This document shows, one piece after another, positions 46,723 through 55,580 of a stretch of 64,000 nucleotides of DNA. The notes beneath the pieces are model-generated. The model had not been told where the DNA came from and did no database searches. It was given only the letters and a program-made list of their open reading frames with translations. How positions within the stretch are numbered: position 1 is the stretch's first letter; every line of letters starts with the position of its first letter. This DNA comes from Apiospora phragmitis (taxonomy: Eukaryota; Ascomycota; Sordariomycetes; Amphisphaeriales; Apiosporaceae): positions 620,001 to 684,000 of the forward strand of contig JAQQWL010000007.1 of NCBI GenBank assembly GCA_038363925.1, written 5' to 3'. The translations under genes and the position numbers were made by a program.

Positions 46723-48196
46723 ATGGAAACCAACCTACTCCTCCGACCACTGCGACCGGTAGGGACCAATGGACCTGTGACGCCTCCTACCGTTTCCATC
46801 GCCAATCTCTCGACCAAGCGTCAGACATGCCTGCAATGCCGGATCCGCAAGGTGCAGTGCGACGGGCAGCCGACGACCTGCGGCAACTGCCAGAGGCTGG
46901 AGTTCGACTGCTCGTTCCGCCAGACGACGGTCGGTAGCGCCTCGATGCTCTCTTCGACTCGACATGGGGCCACGGCAGGGTTGCAGCTTCCGGGGCGTCG
47001 GCGTCGGACGCAGGCATGCGTGCACTGTCACACGCGCAAGATGTGATGTCTGGGAGGAAATCCTGAGTGCTCCAACTGCATCAGGAAGGGCCTCGTTTGC
47101 ACGTATCCTGCGTCCTCCGCGTCGAAGAGGCGACAGCAGATGACAGATGCCACCTCCTCCGAATCGCCCGACAGTAGTCGCCACAGCTGGGCCTCGTTAT
47201 CTCCAGCAGCAGCCGCAGCAGCAACAGCCCAACAAGATAGAGGCACCGAGGGAGCGGCACACAGGGGAGGTAAAGACGTCCTAGATCCGACCATCACCAG
47301 TGCCTCCTTCCCCTTAACAGCCGCCGCGCCGGACCCGATCACACTGAACAAACTCGTCGAAGACTAATTCGAGCACCTGTCCCCCCTGCCATCGTACGCC
47401 TTCCTCCACAAGCCGACAGTACAACAGCGGTGCCAAGACGCAACCCTCGACGCGCCCCTGAAGCTAGCCCTCTGCGCCATAACCGCGCTGCTGCTACAGC
47501 GCCCCGCCCACTGCCACGACCTATGGGCGCAGCAAGCCGAGCACCAGCTCCTCCACGGCCCCGCGGCGCTGTTCCGCCGCCCCTCGGTCGCCCGGCTGCA
47601 GGCGCTGCTGCTGCTGATGCGCTACCGCACCGAGAGCGGCGACTTCGCGGCCGCCTTCATGCTGGCGTCGCTGGCGGCTCGCGGCACGCGGCGCGCTCGC
47701 GCTGCAGCACAAGGGAGCCCTGAACGAACCGGACCCGCCGGAGCCGCAGCCGACGTCGAGGCTGTCCGAATTCGCCAAGTCGCAGCAGAAACTTTCCGTG
47801 CAGAGCCTGCTGCTGCAGTCCGACTTCGTGGACGACAGCGACGAGATCGCCTTGTCTAACCCAGGTAGTCCATTTGACCAGATTACCACCACCACCACTT
47901 CAGCAGCAGCAGCAATTCAGTCTGCTAATACCTTCGAGGTACCGATTGTGACGACGACATCGGTACCGAACCCTCCACCACCACAACAACCCCCGAGTGG
48001 TTTTGGCGCGGATCCTACCGACTTCTTAGCCATCAAAAACGACGGCAATAGCTTCGATTCGGGCCTCAGCCAGGGGAGCGGGTCCGACATCACCGACGAC
48101 GACTTCGTCTTCAACCCATGGATGGGCTTCCCTGAAGGCGGCAACCTCTACATCGGAATGGGCATGTCGTGGAATATTGACCAAGAAGACTATTGA
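46723..48196 (+). pseudogene. Dual Zn2Cys6 transcription factor relic
   Basis: From the ATG at 46723 the frame encodes a perfect first zinc cluster (CLQCRIRKVQC, then DGQPTTC and GNCQRLEFDC, spacing 2-6-6-2-6). A second cluster follows about 55 residues later: CVHCHTRKM, then TGA at 47044-47046, then CLGGNPECSNCIRKGLVC. The stop sits exactly inside the six-residue spacer, where Arg or Lys is normal; CGA to TGA would explain it. A second stop, TAA at 47365-47367, lies in LVED-stop-FEHLSPLPSYAFLHK, where Tyr is typical. The start of the fungal-specific middle domain follows. Near 47680 the frame shifts to a Pro/Gln-rich, acidic C-terminal tail (KNDGNSFDSGLSQGSGSD, DDDFVFNPWMGF). Most of the middle domain seems lost. 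No functional full-length product is possible. Confidence 0.82.
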
Positions 48197-48418
48197 CGTG
48201 GGAAATGTACAACTCATGTATGCAGCATACACAAGTACTTACACTTGGACAATAATGATATCAGCGGGAGGAACTCCGAAACCCAATACACTCCCTCTGG
48301 TGCTGTGCTGTGCTGTGTGCTGCGATGTGCTCGGATGTTCAAAGACGTGCGTGAGATAAGCGAAAGAAATCACTGGTACTTCAAAAATCAAGTAGGCATG
48401 TTTTCTTCTTCTTTCTTT

Positions 48419-48721
48419 TTACCAGGTCCTACCTGTGCCTCTCCTTCGTCTCAACGTACGCTGCCGCCGCCTCTCGCGCCGCCTCGCCTCCTGCTCCTCG
48501 CGGTTCCACGTGAAGAGCAGCCGCAAGGCGACGACGGACCCCCCGAGGAAGACGCAGATGAGAATGGCCCCTAGGGCGTTCCAGTACCCGATCTCCATGA
48601 TATCGAACCACCTTCTTGTCTGGGCCGCCGCATCGGCAATGCCGCGTGCCGTTTCTCGTACCATGTGTTCTCCCGTCAAAGAGGGGGAGATCTCTTGGAG
48701 CTTTTTATGTATTAAGAACAT
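48419..48721 (-). CDS. Small single-pass membrane protein, 100 residues, uncertain
   Basis: An ATG at 48721 (alternative Met at residue 20) gives 100 codons. An amphipathic N-terminal part (RETARGIADAAAQTRRWFD) precedes a hydrophobic segment (ALGAILICVFLGGSVVALRL) and a very arginine-rich end (ARRRERRRQRTLRRRR). This is a plausible single-pass topology with a basic inside. A possible splice donor (CACAGGTAGG) lies just before the stop, so the true C-terminus could differ. No family is recognised. It is convergent with the transcription-factor relic, 222 bases away. It could also be a chance frame in GC-rich sequence. Confidence 0.38.
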   Translation of the reverse strand: MFLIHKKLQEISPSLTGEHMVRETARGIADAAAQTRRWFDIMEIGYWNALGAILICVFLGGSVVALRLLFTWNREEQEARRRERRRQRTLRRRRGTGRTW

Positions 48722-49403
48722 AACATACTGGGGCTCAAGTGAGCGAGCGAGTGAGAAATAAAAAATTTCAACAGTCGTGCTGCTGCTGTTGTAGTGCTGG
48801 TTGATCTGCTGTTGTTGCTGTATTGGGTTGCTGGGTTAAGTACTTCATTGAGGCCTGAACTGAAATATTACGAAAGCCAGAGAAAAAAAGAAGGGAGCAA
48901 GAGCAGCAAATCAAGTGCAAGCACGACATCTTTATCAGAATGATTTCAATCTTGCTCTTCCCAGTCACCCATCATTGGCACACGCCTGGGTCTACCGGGC
49001 TGCGGATCACAGAGAGGCAGGCGTGTGCAATCAGTCACGATGGCACGCGCCCACTCACGGGCGCTGTGGTGGTGGAGGCAAGCAAAAAAAAAAAAACCCA
49101 CGCGCCCGCATCCGTCTAGAGCTTCCAACGCATCAATTACCAATTGCAGAGGACTTGGCCCAGTCATAACGGCAACGGCGGCAATTGGTATCGAGAGCCG
49201 ATCACTGCTTGGATGGCTGCTGCTGCTGTCGGGGGCGGCGTCTTTCCTCTACAGTAAAAGAGGTAGATGTAAGGAGATGGATCTCTTCAACTCAACACGC
49301 TTGCACTTGCGCTGGCTCCTTTGTGGTTTGGATTCAACCTGTCCTTCTTTGGTGCAAGACAATGATGATATGTTTATATACCCAGGTACAGTTGAATTCT
49401 GTC

Positions 49404-49522
49404 ATATACGACCATATCTTGCTGAATACTAGGGATCCCGTCCGCTCTCCCATATATAAGCAGCAGAGAGCCGAATTAGTACTAGGGTCGGTGACGACCT
49501 GGGAATCCTCGGTGTTGTATGT
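49404..49522 (+). rRNA. 5S ribosomal RNA gene, diverged copy
   Basis: The 119 bases begin ATATACGACCAT (canonical ACATACGACCAT) and contain GGGATCCCGTCCGCTCTCCC, then CCGAATTAGTACTAGGG and GTCGGTGACGACC. They end GGTGTTGTATGT and are followed by a T run (TTTTT), the RNA polymerase III terminator. These are the standard blocks of Pezizomycotina 5S genes, which are dispersed singly in the genome. Helix II has changed on both sides (TCT-TGCTG against CAGCA-G-AGA) yet still pairs. The GCGAAT of the loop E/helix V side reads TGGGAAT here. It may be a functional variant or a 5S pseudogene. Confidence 0.75.
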
Positions 49523-50030
49523 TTTTGACTTGTTTTTTGCCCTATCGTAGATCCGGATCATGCGACGACAATCAAAGATTAAATGACAGATTCACAAGCG
49601 GACCGGCACTGATGATTTTGAGCGGTAGCAGGCTTGTTACCATAATTAGTCCGTACGGATTGGGGAAGTGGAATAGTTGACTGAACCGAATCCCCGTCAG
49701 GCGATCATTTAGTCGTTTCATAATTAAAAGAGAGGTTTGAATTTCGTGACATGAACAGAGTCACTATAGCTGATGAAATGGCTATTTCTATCCTAACAAC
49801 ATAAGCGGCCTATTACATAACGTTTTGAGCATGGTTTCGCATTTTCGTTTAGGATCTCAATCTGTCTGGTGGTGGTTGGCGGATATGCTGGGTAGTAGTA
49901 ACTTGGACGACTATCCAGATCTCGGCCGAGCAACTACTTCGCGAAGCTCAAGATCGCCAGGACACACAGGTGAAGGCGCCTACCCAGCGCTTTGAAGATC
50001 TGGAGGAGCTGCACGAATTCCAGGGCCGGT

Positions 50031-50138
50031 AGCTCGGCAACGAGCCGCGGGACGGCGCCGCCGTGGTGGGATGATCTGTGCGCCGCGCCGTGGGCTGTCG
50101 AACAAGCCCGGCCTCGTCCCCGTCGCTGCCTCGTGGGC
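50031..50138. repeat. Dispersed repeat, copy A
   Basis: About 108 bases (start AGCTCGGCAACGAGCC) are repeated in the same orientation at 51665-51773 with roughly 80% identity by eye. Three frames are open in parts of it, but no family is recognised. It probably derives from a lost gene that left two pieces. Confidence 0.6.
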
Positions 50139-50949
50139 CTCGCTGTCGCCGTTTTCGTCCGCGCTACAGGGATGATGAGTGAATCGCCATCTACCTTAAG
50201 GCATTGCACTACCCACGTGTTGCTCAACAGCCAGATATGTCGATCATTACATTTAGCTGGCAAACTCTCTCTCAGGGCCTAGACTCTGTAAAGGCCATAC
50301 GAAACAAATTGATAGGTAATTAAAACCCACAAATTGCCTGAGGACTCACTTCAAGATAGCACGTGCACACTGCGCAAGGGGGCGGAGTTCTTACTTCTTA
50401 ATGGATAATATATGATCTAAATTTGAATAGATTTCGCTGTTGGTGTTGCTGCTGTTCTTGTGAAACGAATGACTGGTTTGCCGACCTTGGCTGAGGATGA
50501 GAAGGTATAGAGTTCGTCGTCCAGCGCGTGGTCGGTCTTATTATATAGCTATGTCGTCGGTCCCGGCGGTGCGGCCGATGGGATGACTGTCATTCGCCAA
50601 GGTTGGCCCGACCAACGACTCCCACGGTACACACCACTTGCTAGCTATTGCACGCTAGGGAAGTAGAGCCACAATAGACAGATCTGGCTGTCTCGCTTTG
50701 AGCGTGTTGAGGCATTACCAAGAGGCTGATGCGCTGGATTGCCTGCTGTTCATGTGGCAGCTCGTATTCACGCCGCGACGTGCTTTGTCTTGGCAACACC
50801 GAAGCTACAAAGTCGCGGATAATGTCTTCCTCGCTCGCGCATCCTGGTTGACCGACAGGAAAGGCCAACAGCGCTGTAAGGAATCGAACCCAACCTCCAT
50901 ATATCAGAGTACTGATGTCCGATGTGCGTGAGTTGATTCCGGAGTTCTT

Positions 50950-51089
50950 CTATCTACCGCGACGCTCAAACCTAGCGAATCGAGCTTACCGTAGACAGCG
51001 TCCCACGTGGCGCCGGCTCCAACAGTCACGCGGGACTTGTCGGCGCTGAGCTCGACGGAATCGAGACCCCGCATGTCGACTACGTAAAT
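50950..51089 (-). pseudogene. FAD-linked oxidoreductase fragment (PCMH-type FAD-binding domain)
   Basis: The minus strand reads VVDMRGLDSVELSADKSR and VTVGAGATWDAVYGKLDS, then LGLSV. This is the FAD-binding core of berberine-bridge/6-hydroxynicotine-oxidase-type enzymes (family pattern: DLR/MRxLNSVxL...VxVGxGxTWxDVYxxLxPxGLxVxGGR). The conserved continuation (GGRxxGVGVGG) is lost after Val, and there is no matching sequence up- or downstream. Only about 45 residues of a ~470-residue enzyme survive, so it is dead. Such enzymes are common in secondary metabolism. Confidence 0.65.
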
Positions 51090-51664
51090 AAGCACACGTA
51101 CACGATTTTTCTAGTTTGTCGTCACCAGGCAAGATCTGAAAGCAAAATAATCCCGTACAGAATGGTATTCCTCAGTTTCAGTCTCATTGTCCAGTAGTAC
51201 AAGCTATGTCGTCAAGGATGCCGTCTTAGGCAGTAAACAGAGTCGGGCATTAATGCATGAAATGGCATAAAGAAGCTTATTCTGGTGCCCCCTCGGAGGC
51301 CTTCCTGGAGGCGGTAGAGGACGTTTCGCTTCGAACGGAGTGAGAAGAAGATCCAAGAGGACTCCGTTGTCGAGAAGAAGGCCTAGCTTAGTGTTGGGAA
51401 TATACTGCATTGTAGTTCCTTAAAGACAGTGGCGGAGCGATAGTTGTCCTCTGAGCGGGGCTCGCGCAGCTCCCCGGCTACACGTGCGCGTCGGACGCGT
51501 GCCTGTACCGGACGGTGAACTACAACAACATGAGGCACCACGCCCGAACGGCGCCGCACGACGGGGGAGCCGATCGGCCCACGGATCCCGGCTGGACGCC
51601 CGTCACGGTGCACTCTGGTAATTCGTAATGGGGTACCGCTACTGCTCCCGGACACTTTGGCCCG

Positions 51665-51773
51665 TAACTCGGCAACGAGACGCGGGACGGCGACGCCGTG
51701 GTGGTATGATCTGTGCCGCTCGTCGCGGGCTATCGAACGGTCCCGGCCTCGCCCTAATCGCTGCCCCGTGGGC
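51665..51773. repeat. Dispersed repeat, copy B
   Basis: This is the second copy of the 50031-50138 element (start AACTCGGCAACGAGAC), same orientation, about 1.6 kb away. Differences are scattered substitutions and one length change. Confidence 0.6.
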
Positions 51774-51835
51774 ATAGACTTGATCTACTTATATTATCAA
51801 CGGTATTATTGGGGGTTGAATACCAGGCGCAGGGG

Positions 51836-51911
51836 GAACAAAACAAAACTGACCCTGACACAGGCCCACTCGTCCGTATTGGCCCAAACGAAGTACTGTC
51901 GACGGATCCCG
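51836..51911 (+). pseudogene. 76-bp copy of the P450 intron 1/exon 2 junction
   Basis: These bases equal the minus-strand sequence of 55288-55213 with one visible mismatch. They include the last 28 bases of P450 intron 1 (ending CTGACACAG) and the first 48 bases of exon 2 (encoding PLVRIGPNEVLSTDP). Because intron sequence is copied, the duplication was at DNA level, not via mRNA. It lies 3.3 kb from, and inverted relative to, its source. Both flanks diverge abruptly. Confidence 0.85.
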
Positions 51912-52029
51912 CGCGAGGTTGAACGACCGCGCCAGCGCGCCCTAGCCGCCGAAGCAGAGCCCGTCGAGCAGCGCCTCGGCCTCGTCGACCGCCGCGCGAC
52001 CTGCGATGCGGCCCCATCCCATCCCCAAA

Positions 52030-52241
52030 AAACGGCCGGCCCACGCCGTTGGGAGGCCTACGAGCGATACCCAGCGATGGCGACGGTCTACACCGAGTGG
52101 CACGACGACCGCCTGATCCCGTGGGTGCATTTCGTGCCCTTCGACAACACCTTCATGGATATCTACGCAATCATGGAGTTCTTCCTCGAGGGCCACGATG
52201 CCGACATACTTTGTTCCCTGCATGCGCTACTTCGCGAGTAA
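52030..52241 (+). pseudogene. GT90 (CAP10-like) glycosyltransferase C-terminal fragment
   Basis: The plus strand encodes WEAYERYPAMATVYTEWHDD and RLIPWVHFVPFDNTFMDIYA, then IMEFFLEGHDAD. This matches the conserved end of family 90 glycosyltransferases (EWxDDRLxPWVHFVPxDxxFxDxYxIxxYF), enzymes that add xylose in capsule or cell-wall glycans. The upstream sequence is unrelated and Arg-rich, and the family's terminal helix after HDAD is replaced by a chance frame to a stop at 52241. About 55 residues of a large protein remain. Confidence 0.7.
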
Positions 52242-53145
52242 CGCGAAAGCCAGATCCCGCGATCAAGCCACCCATTTCCCAAATCCGACCGCCATTGGAG
52301 GATGGAGAGATAGCGACCAATTTGAATTTCAACCGTCGACTGCGCAACAATCTTTATAACCTTGGCAAATTTGAGCTATGAGAGATCGTAAAAGGTTGTC
52401 TCGCATTTGCTTGGAGGGATCCCGGAAGAGCAGGGCGGGACGACAAAATAGAATATGAACCGTGTAGCATGAGGACAAATCCAGCCTGATCATGTATGTA
52501 CCTCTTTCATGCAAATATTTTCCGAAAAATGATTTAGTATGGGGGAAAAAATAATCGTGAGTACTTTATTAGCTCAAGCCACAACACTTACTTGATGGCG
52601 GTCATATCATGAATCCCAGTCACCCATAGTGTAGGAGAACCACGGAGCACGAAGAGGTCAGGCAAGTGCAGTGCAATCGAGAAAGTCCCTAGACATACAT
52701 GAGAGTAAAGCACGGCGAATATAACACTGCTGGGGCCGGAAAACGCTGTTGCCAAAGTCCGAATTAGAAGACGAAGTTGCGGTTGTTGTACCTGCAGGTA
52801 AGCCGCATATACAGTACGTAGATCGTGCAGTAATTTGACGCCAGCGCTTCCGGGAAAGCCTTCAATCCGGATTTCTGTAAGTGCCAAGTGTCCCACCACC
52901 AAGGCTGAGCTGTTTCCGTCATCGGTCTGATATTCTGAGCTTGTTTAAACTGACTCATGGCACCCAGAGCCTCACAGATAATAAACTTAATTTTCCATGG
53001 GATTCGGAATCGGAATCTTGAGGTGAACGCTCCCCCCCGGCTAAGTGCAGGGTATCGTGCAGCTTCTTTTCTCATGTGACAAACGGTGTATGCATTCCTT
53101 CCCATGGATGTCGGTACTTGTTGGTGGTGCTAGCGGATAGGACAG
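52242..53145. other. Spacer within the gene graveyard, nothing recognised
   Basis: Only short frames without motifs are found on either strand. Confidence 0.45.
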
Positions 53146-53448
53146 TATGCTAAGAAGCGCGAGAACAAACGGCAGTTCCTGATCGACTGGCAGAACGGCC
53201 GCTCTTCGGAATGGATCTTTGCCCAGGGCAACGAGGGCGGCGATCTCGACTCGATGACGTCCGCCCTCACCTGGGCCTACCATCTGCAGCACTCCACCCA
53301 GAATGACAGCCACCCCGTCAAGGCCATCGCCCTGCTGCAGACGCCCACCGCCGCCCTGGACCTGCGTCCGGAGAATAAGCTGGCCCTCGACAACTCCAAG
53401 ATGAGCTCAGGGCACTCAGATATCCTCACCCTAACACGCGCTCTGTAA
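53146..53448 (+). pseudogene. Exopolyphosphatase (DHH family) N-terminal fragment
   Basis: After an acceptor-like GATAGGACAG the frame reads KKRENKRQFLIDWQNGRSS, EWIFAQGNEGGDLDSMTSAL and TWAYHLQHSTQNDSHPVKA, then IALLQTPTAALDLRPENKLA. The GNEGGDLDSMTSA block is motif I of fungal exopolyphosphatases (metal-dependent DHH phosphoesterases that degrade inorganic polyphosphate). The alignment ends after GHSDILTL with a stop at 53446-53448. The DHH motif and the DHHA2 domain are absent. No start codon precedes it in frame. The sequence is well conserved and GC-rich, suggesting recent truncation or translocation of one exon piece. Confidence 0.75.
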
Positions 53449-53677
53449 CGCGATTATTTACTTCCAAAGCATAATGATCTACATGCCCGGGTAGATATCC
53501 ACTACAATTGATGGCGTGACTCCTCACCAGGCCACGAATGGTGACCATCTGATGATGCATAAAAGTATGTAAATTGAGGCGCTACGCACGGAAAGCTCAA
53601 AAGGGGGTATATATGAACACAATATCATCAAGACACAATATCCAACTCCGCGACGATGTGGTCCATCACCATCCACA

Positions 53678-55580
53678 TCAAAATTTCATTTCCTTCTCCC
53701 AGTAGCCCTTGCGGTCTTCGCGCTGCGAGATGCGTAGCCAGAAGTCACTGGCCACCCAGAACACCGCACTCCACGCCCGAATCGGCGTCTGAGGATTCAC
53801 GATAGTGAAGTCGAACCGTCGCAGTAGCTGTTTAGACAATTGTCAGCTATTCAGTCATGTCATGAAACAGGTTGGGGAGTAATAGGAGACGTTACCTCAA
53901 CGAAGACCTTATTGAGCTCCATCATCGCGATGGATTTGCCGAGGCATTGGTACTTGCCAAACCCAAACTCGAGGTCTACCAGATTGGCCATGAATCTATA
54001 CTTCTCTTCACTGGCCTCCAACCATCTCTCAGGCCTGAAGACGTTGGCGTCGTAGCCCCACAGCTCCCTAGATCGCATGAGACCGAAATAGTTGGTCCCA
54101 ATCTGGGTTCCCTCGGGCAACGGGCAACCGTTGACGATATCGCCACCCTTGGGGACTTGCTTGGATCCCAAGCCAGTAGTAGGCGGATACATGCGCAGCC
54201 CTTCCCGAATTACGGCTTGAAGGTAAGGCAGCTTCTTAGCTTCGGACTCACTGATCGGCGAGCTCAGCTTGCCTAAGTCGGCAGCATCATCTATTTCTCG
54301 CCGTAGGGCCATGTAAGCTACAGGCGTCGTAATCAGGCAGAGCATGGTCATGCTGATAGCAGTTGCGGTGGTCATGGAGCCGGCAATACTGGGAATACAT
54401 CAATCATCAATCCAAACCCGCCCGGGGGTTGAAGAATGCGTACGTCTGGACGAATACCTGTTGTATGAGCTCGGCACGGGTCATGCCACTGTTGATGAAC
54501 GCCTGCATCATGCTCTTTCTGTGGCTTGGCGCCAGGCTGTAGACGCCGATCGACGAATGACCTGGCAAACCTGTTACATAACTGTCAGCTACTGGTCGCT
54601 GCCACCAACATCGATACCGTGCTATTACTTACCCCATGAGACGGCCGAAACCAATCTGGTCGTGTTCGTTAGGCATAAACTTGCTAAAGGGCCAAGCCTG
54701 GGCATATTTTGCCAACCAAGGCATGGTCGACATTATATTCATGGCTGGTAGTGATGAGTCGTGGATCTCGTGGTATCGATAGAGGTCTTGGTCTTGGCTC
54801 AAGTAACCAAAGGGTTCTCCGAATGAGATGTCGCCAATCACGTCAAGCGTGAAGAAAGACACTTTCTCGAAGAATTGCAATGGGCGATAATCTGCCGCCG
54901 TGGAACAGTACCTATCATTGATTAAGGTCATGAATAGGCTAACCTGCCTGTCAATGCCCGCGCCAAAGCCAAAGCCTTCATTCTCTCTGCCTCCGAACTA
55001 GGAGGCAGCACGGCTGAATCAGCACCTGCACATCCCGTTTCAATGATTAGGATACAAACTTACAGCGGAGGTCATCTTGGCCCGGAGAGCTTTGTGCTCT
55101 GCCTCATTGCGCTGCGAGACGACATTGTCCTCACCATGGCAGATGCGACCGGTTTCGTAAAAATCTCCTTTGGTGTAAGAAGAGCGAACAGCTGACATCA
55201 TACGGAGGACATCGGGATCTGTCGACAGTACTTCGTTTGGGCCAATACGGACGAGTGGGCCTGTGTCAGGGTCAGTTTTGTTTTGTTCACGGACGAGCCG
55301 TCGGCCGAGAGGCAACAAGCCGTTGGGACAGGGATCTAAGCGAACCGTATTTCTCGGAGATATCTCTGAGGTGTTCGTGGAGCTTTCCGGTCAAGGCCTT
55401 CCGGACCATCCAGAACGAGGAGACGGAGGCCCAGAAGGGGCCGGGGATATGTCGCAGTCGGTACCATGAGCGGAACTGTTGGAGGAGGAAGACGGCAACC
55501 AAGGCGAGAAGGCAGGGTAGCACGATGGACTGCAGGAGGCCATGCTGTGCCGGCTGAGAAGCCGCTGTAACAATACCCAT
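53678..55580 (-). CDS. Cytochrome P450 monooxygenase (pisatin-demethylase-like), one inserted base
   Basis: Six exons (55580-55346, 55260-55064, 54997-54633, 54561-54444, 54388-53896, 53827-53678) give 518 residues if one extra base in exon 4 is ignored. The N-terminal membrane anchor is IVLPCLLALVAVFLLQQF, then the hinge HIPGP. Next come PLVRIGPNEVLSTDPDVLR, RENEGFGFGAGIDRQV and FFTLDVIGDISFGEPFGYLS. The I-helix is IAGSMTTATAIS, with Met310 where Asp or Glu is usual. ExxR is VIREGLR (Glu367, Arg370) and the haem loop FGFGKYQCLGK (Cys453). The layout resembles the pisatin-demethylase-like P450s of fungi, often found in secondary-metabolite clusters. At 54512-54515 the four bases GAGC stand where three are needed (QK then MMQAF), shifting the frame. 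Either a real recent mutation or an assembly error. Part of it is copied at 51836-51911. Confidence 0.88.

Noticed and set aside
50880..50905. tRNA B-box-like sequence on the minus strand (GGGTTCGATTCC)
   Set aside because: No A box or cloverleaf partner stems upstream on that strand.
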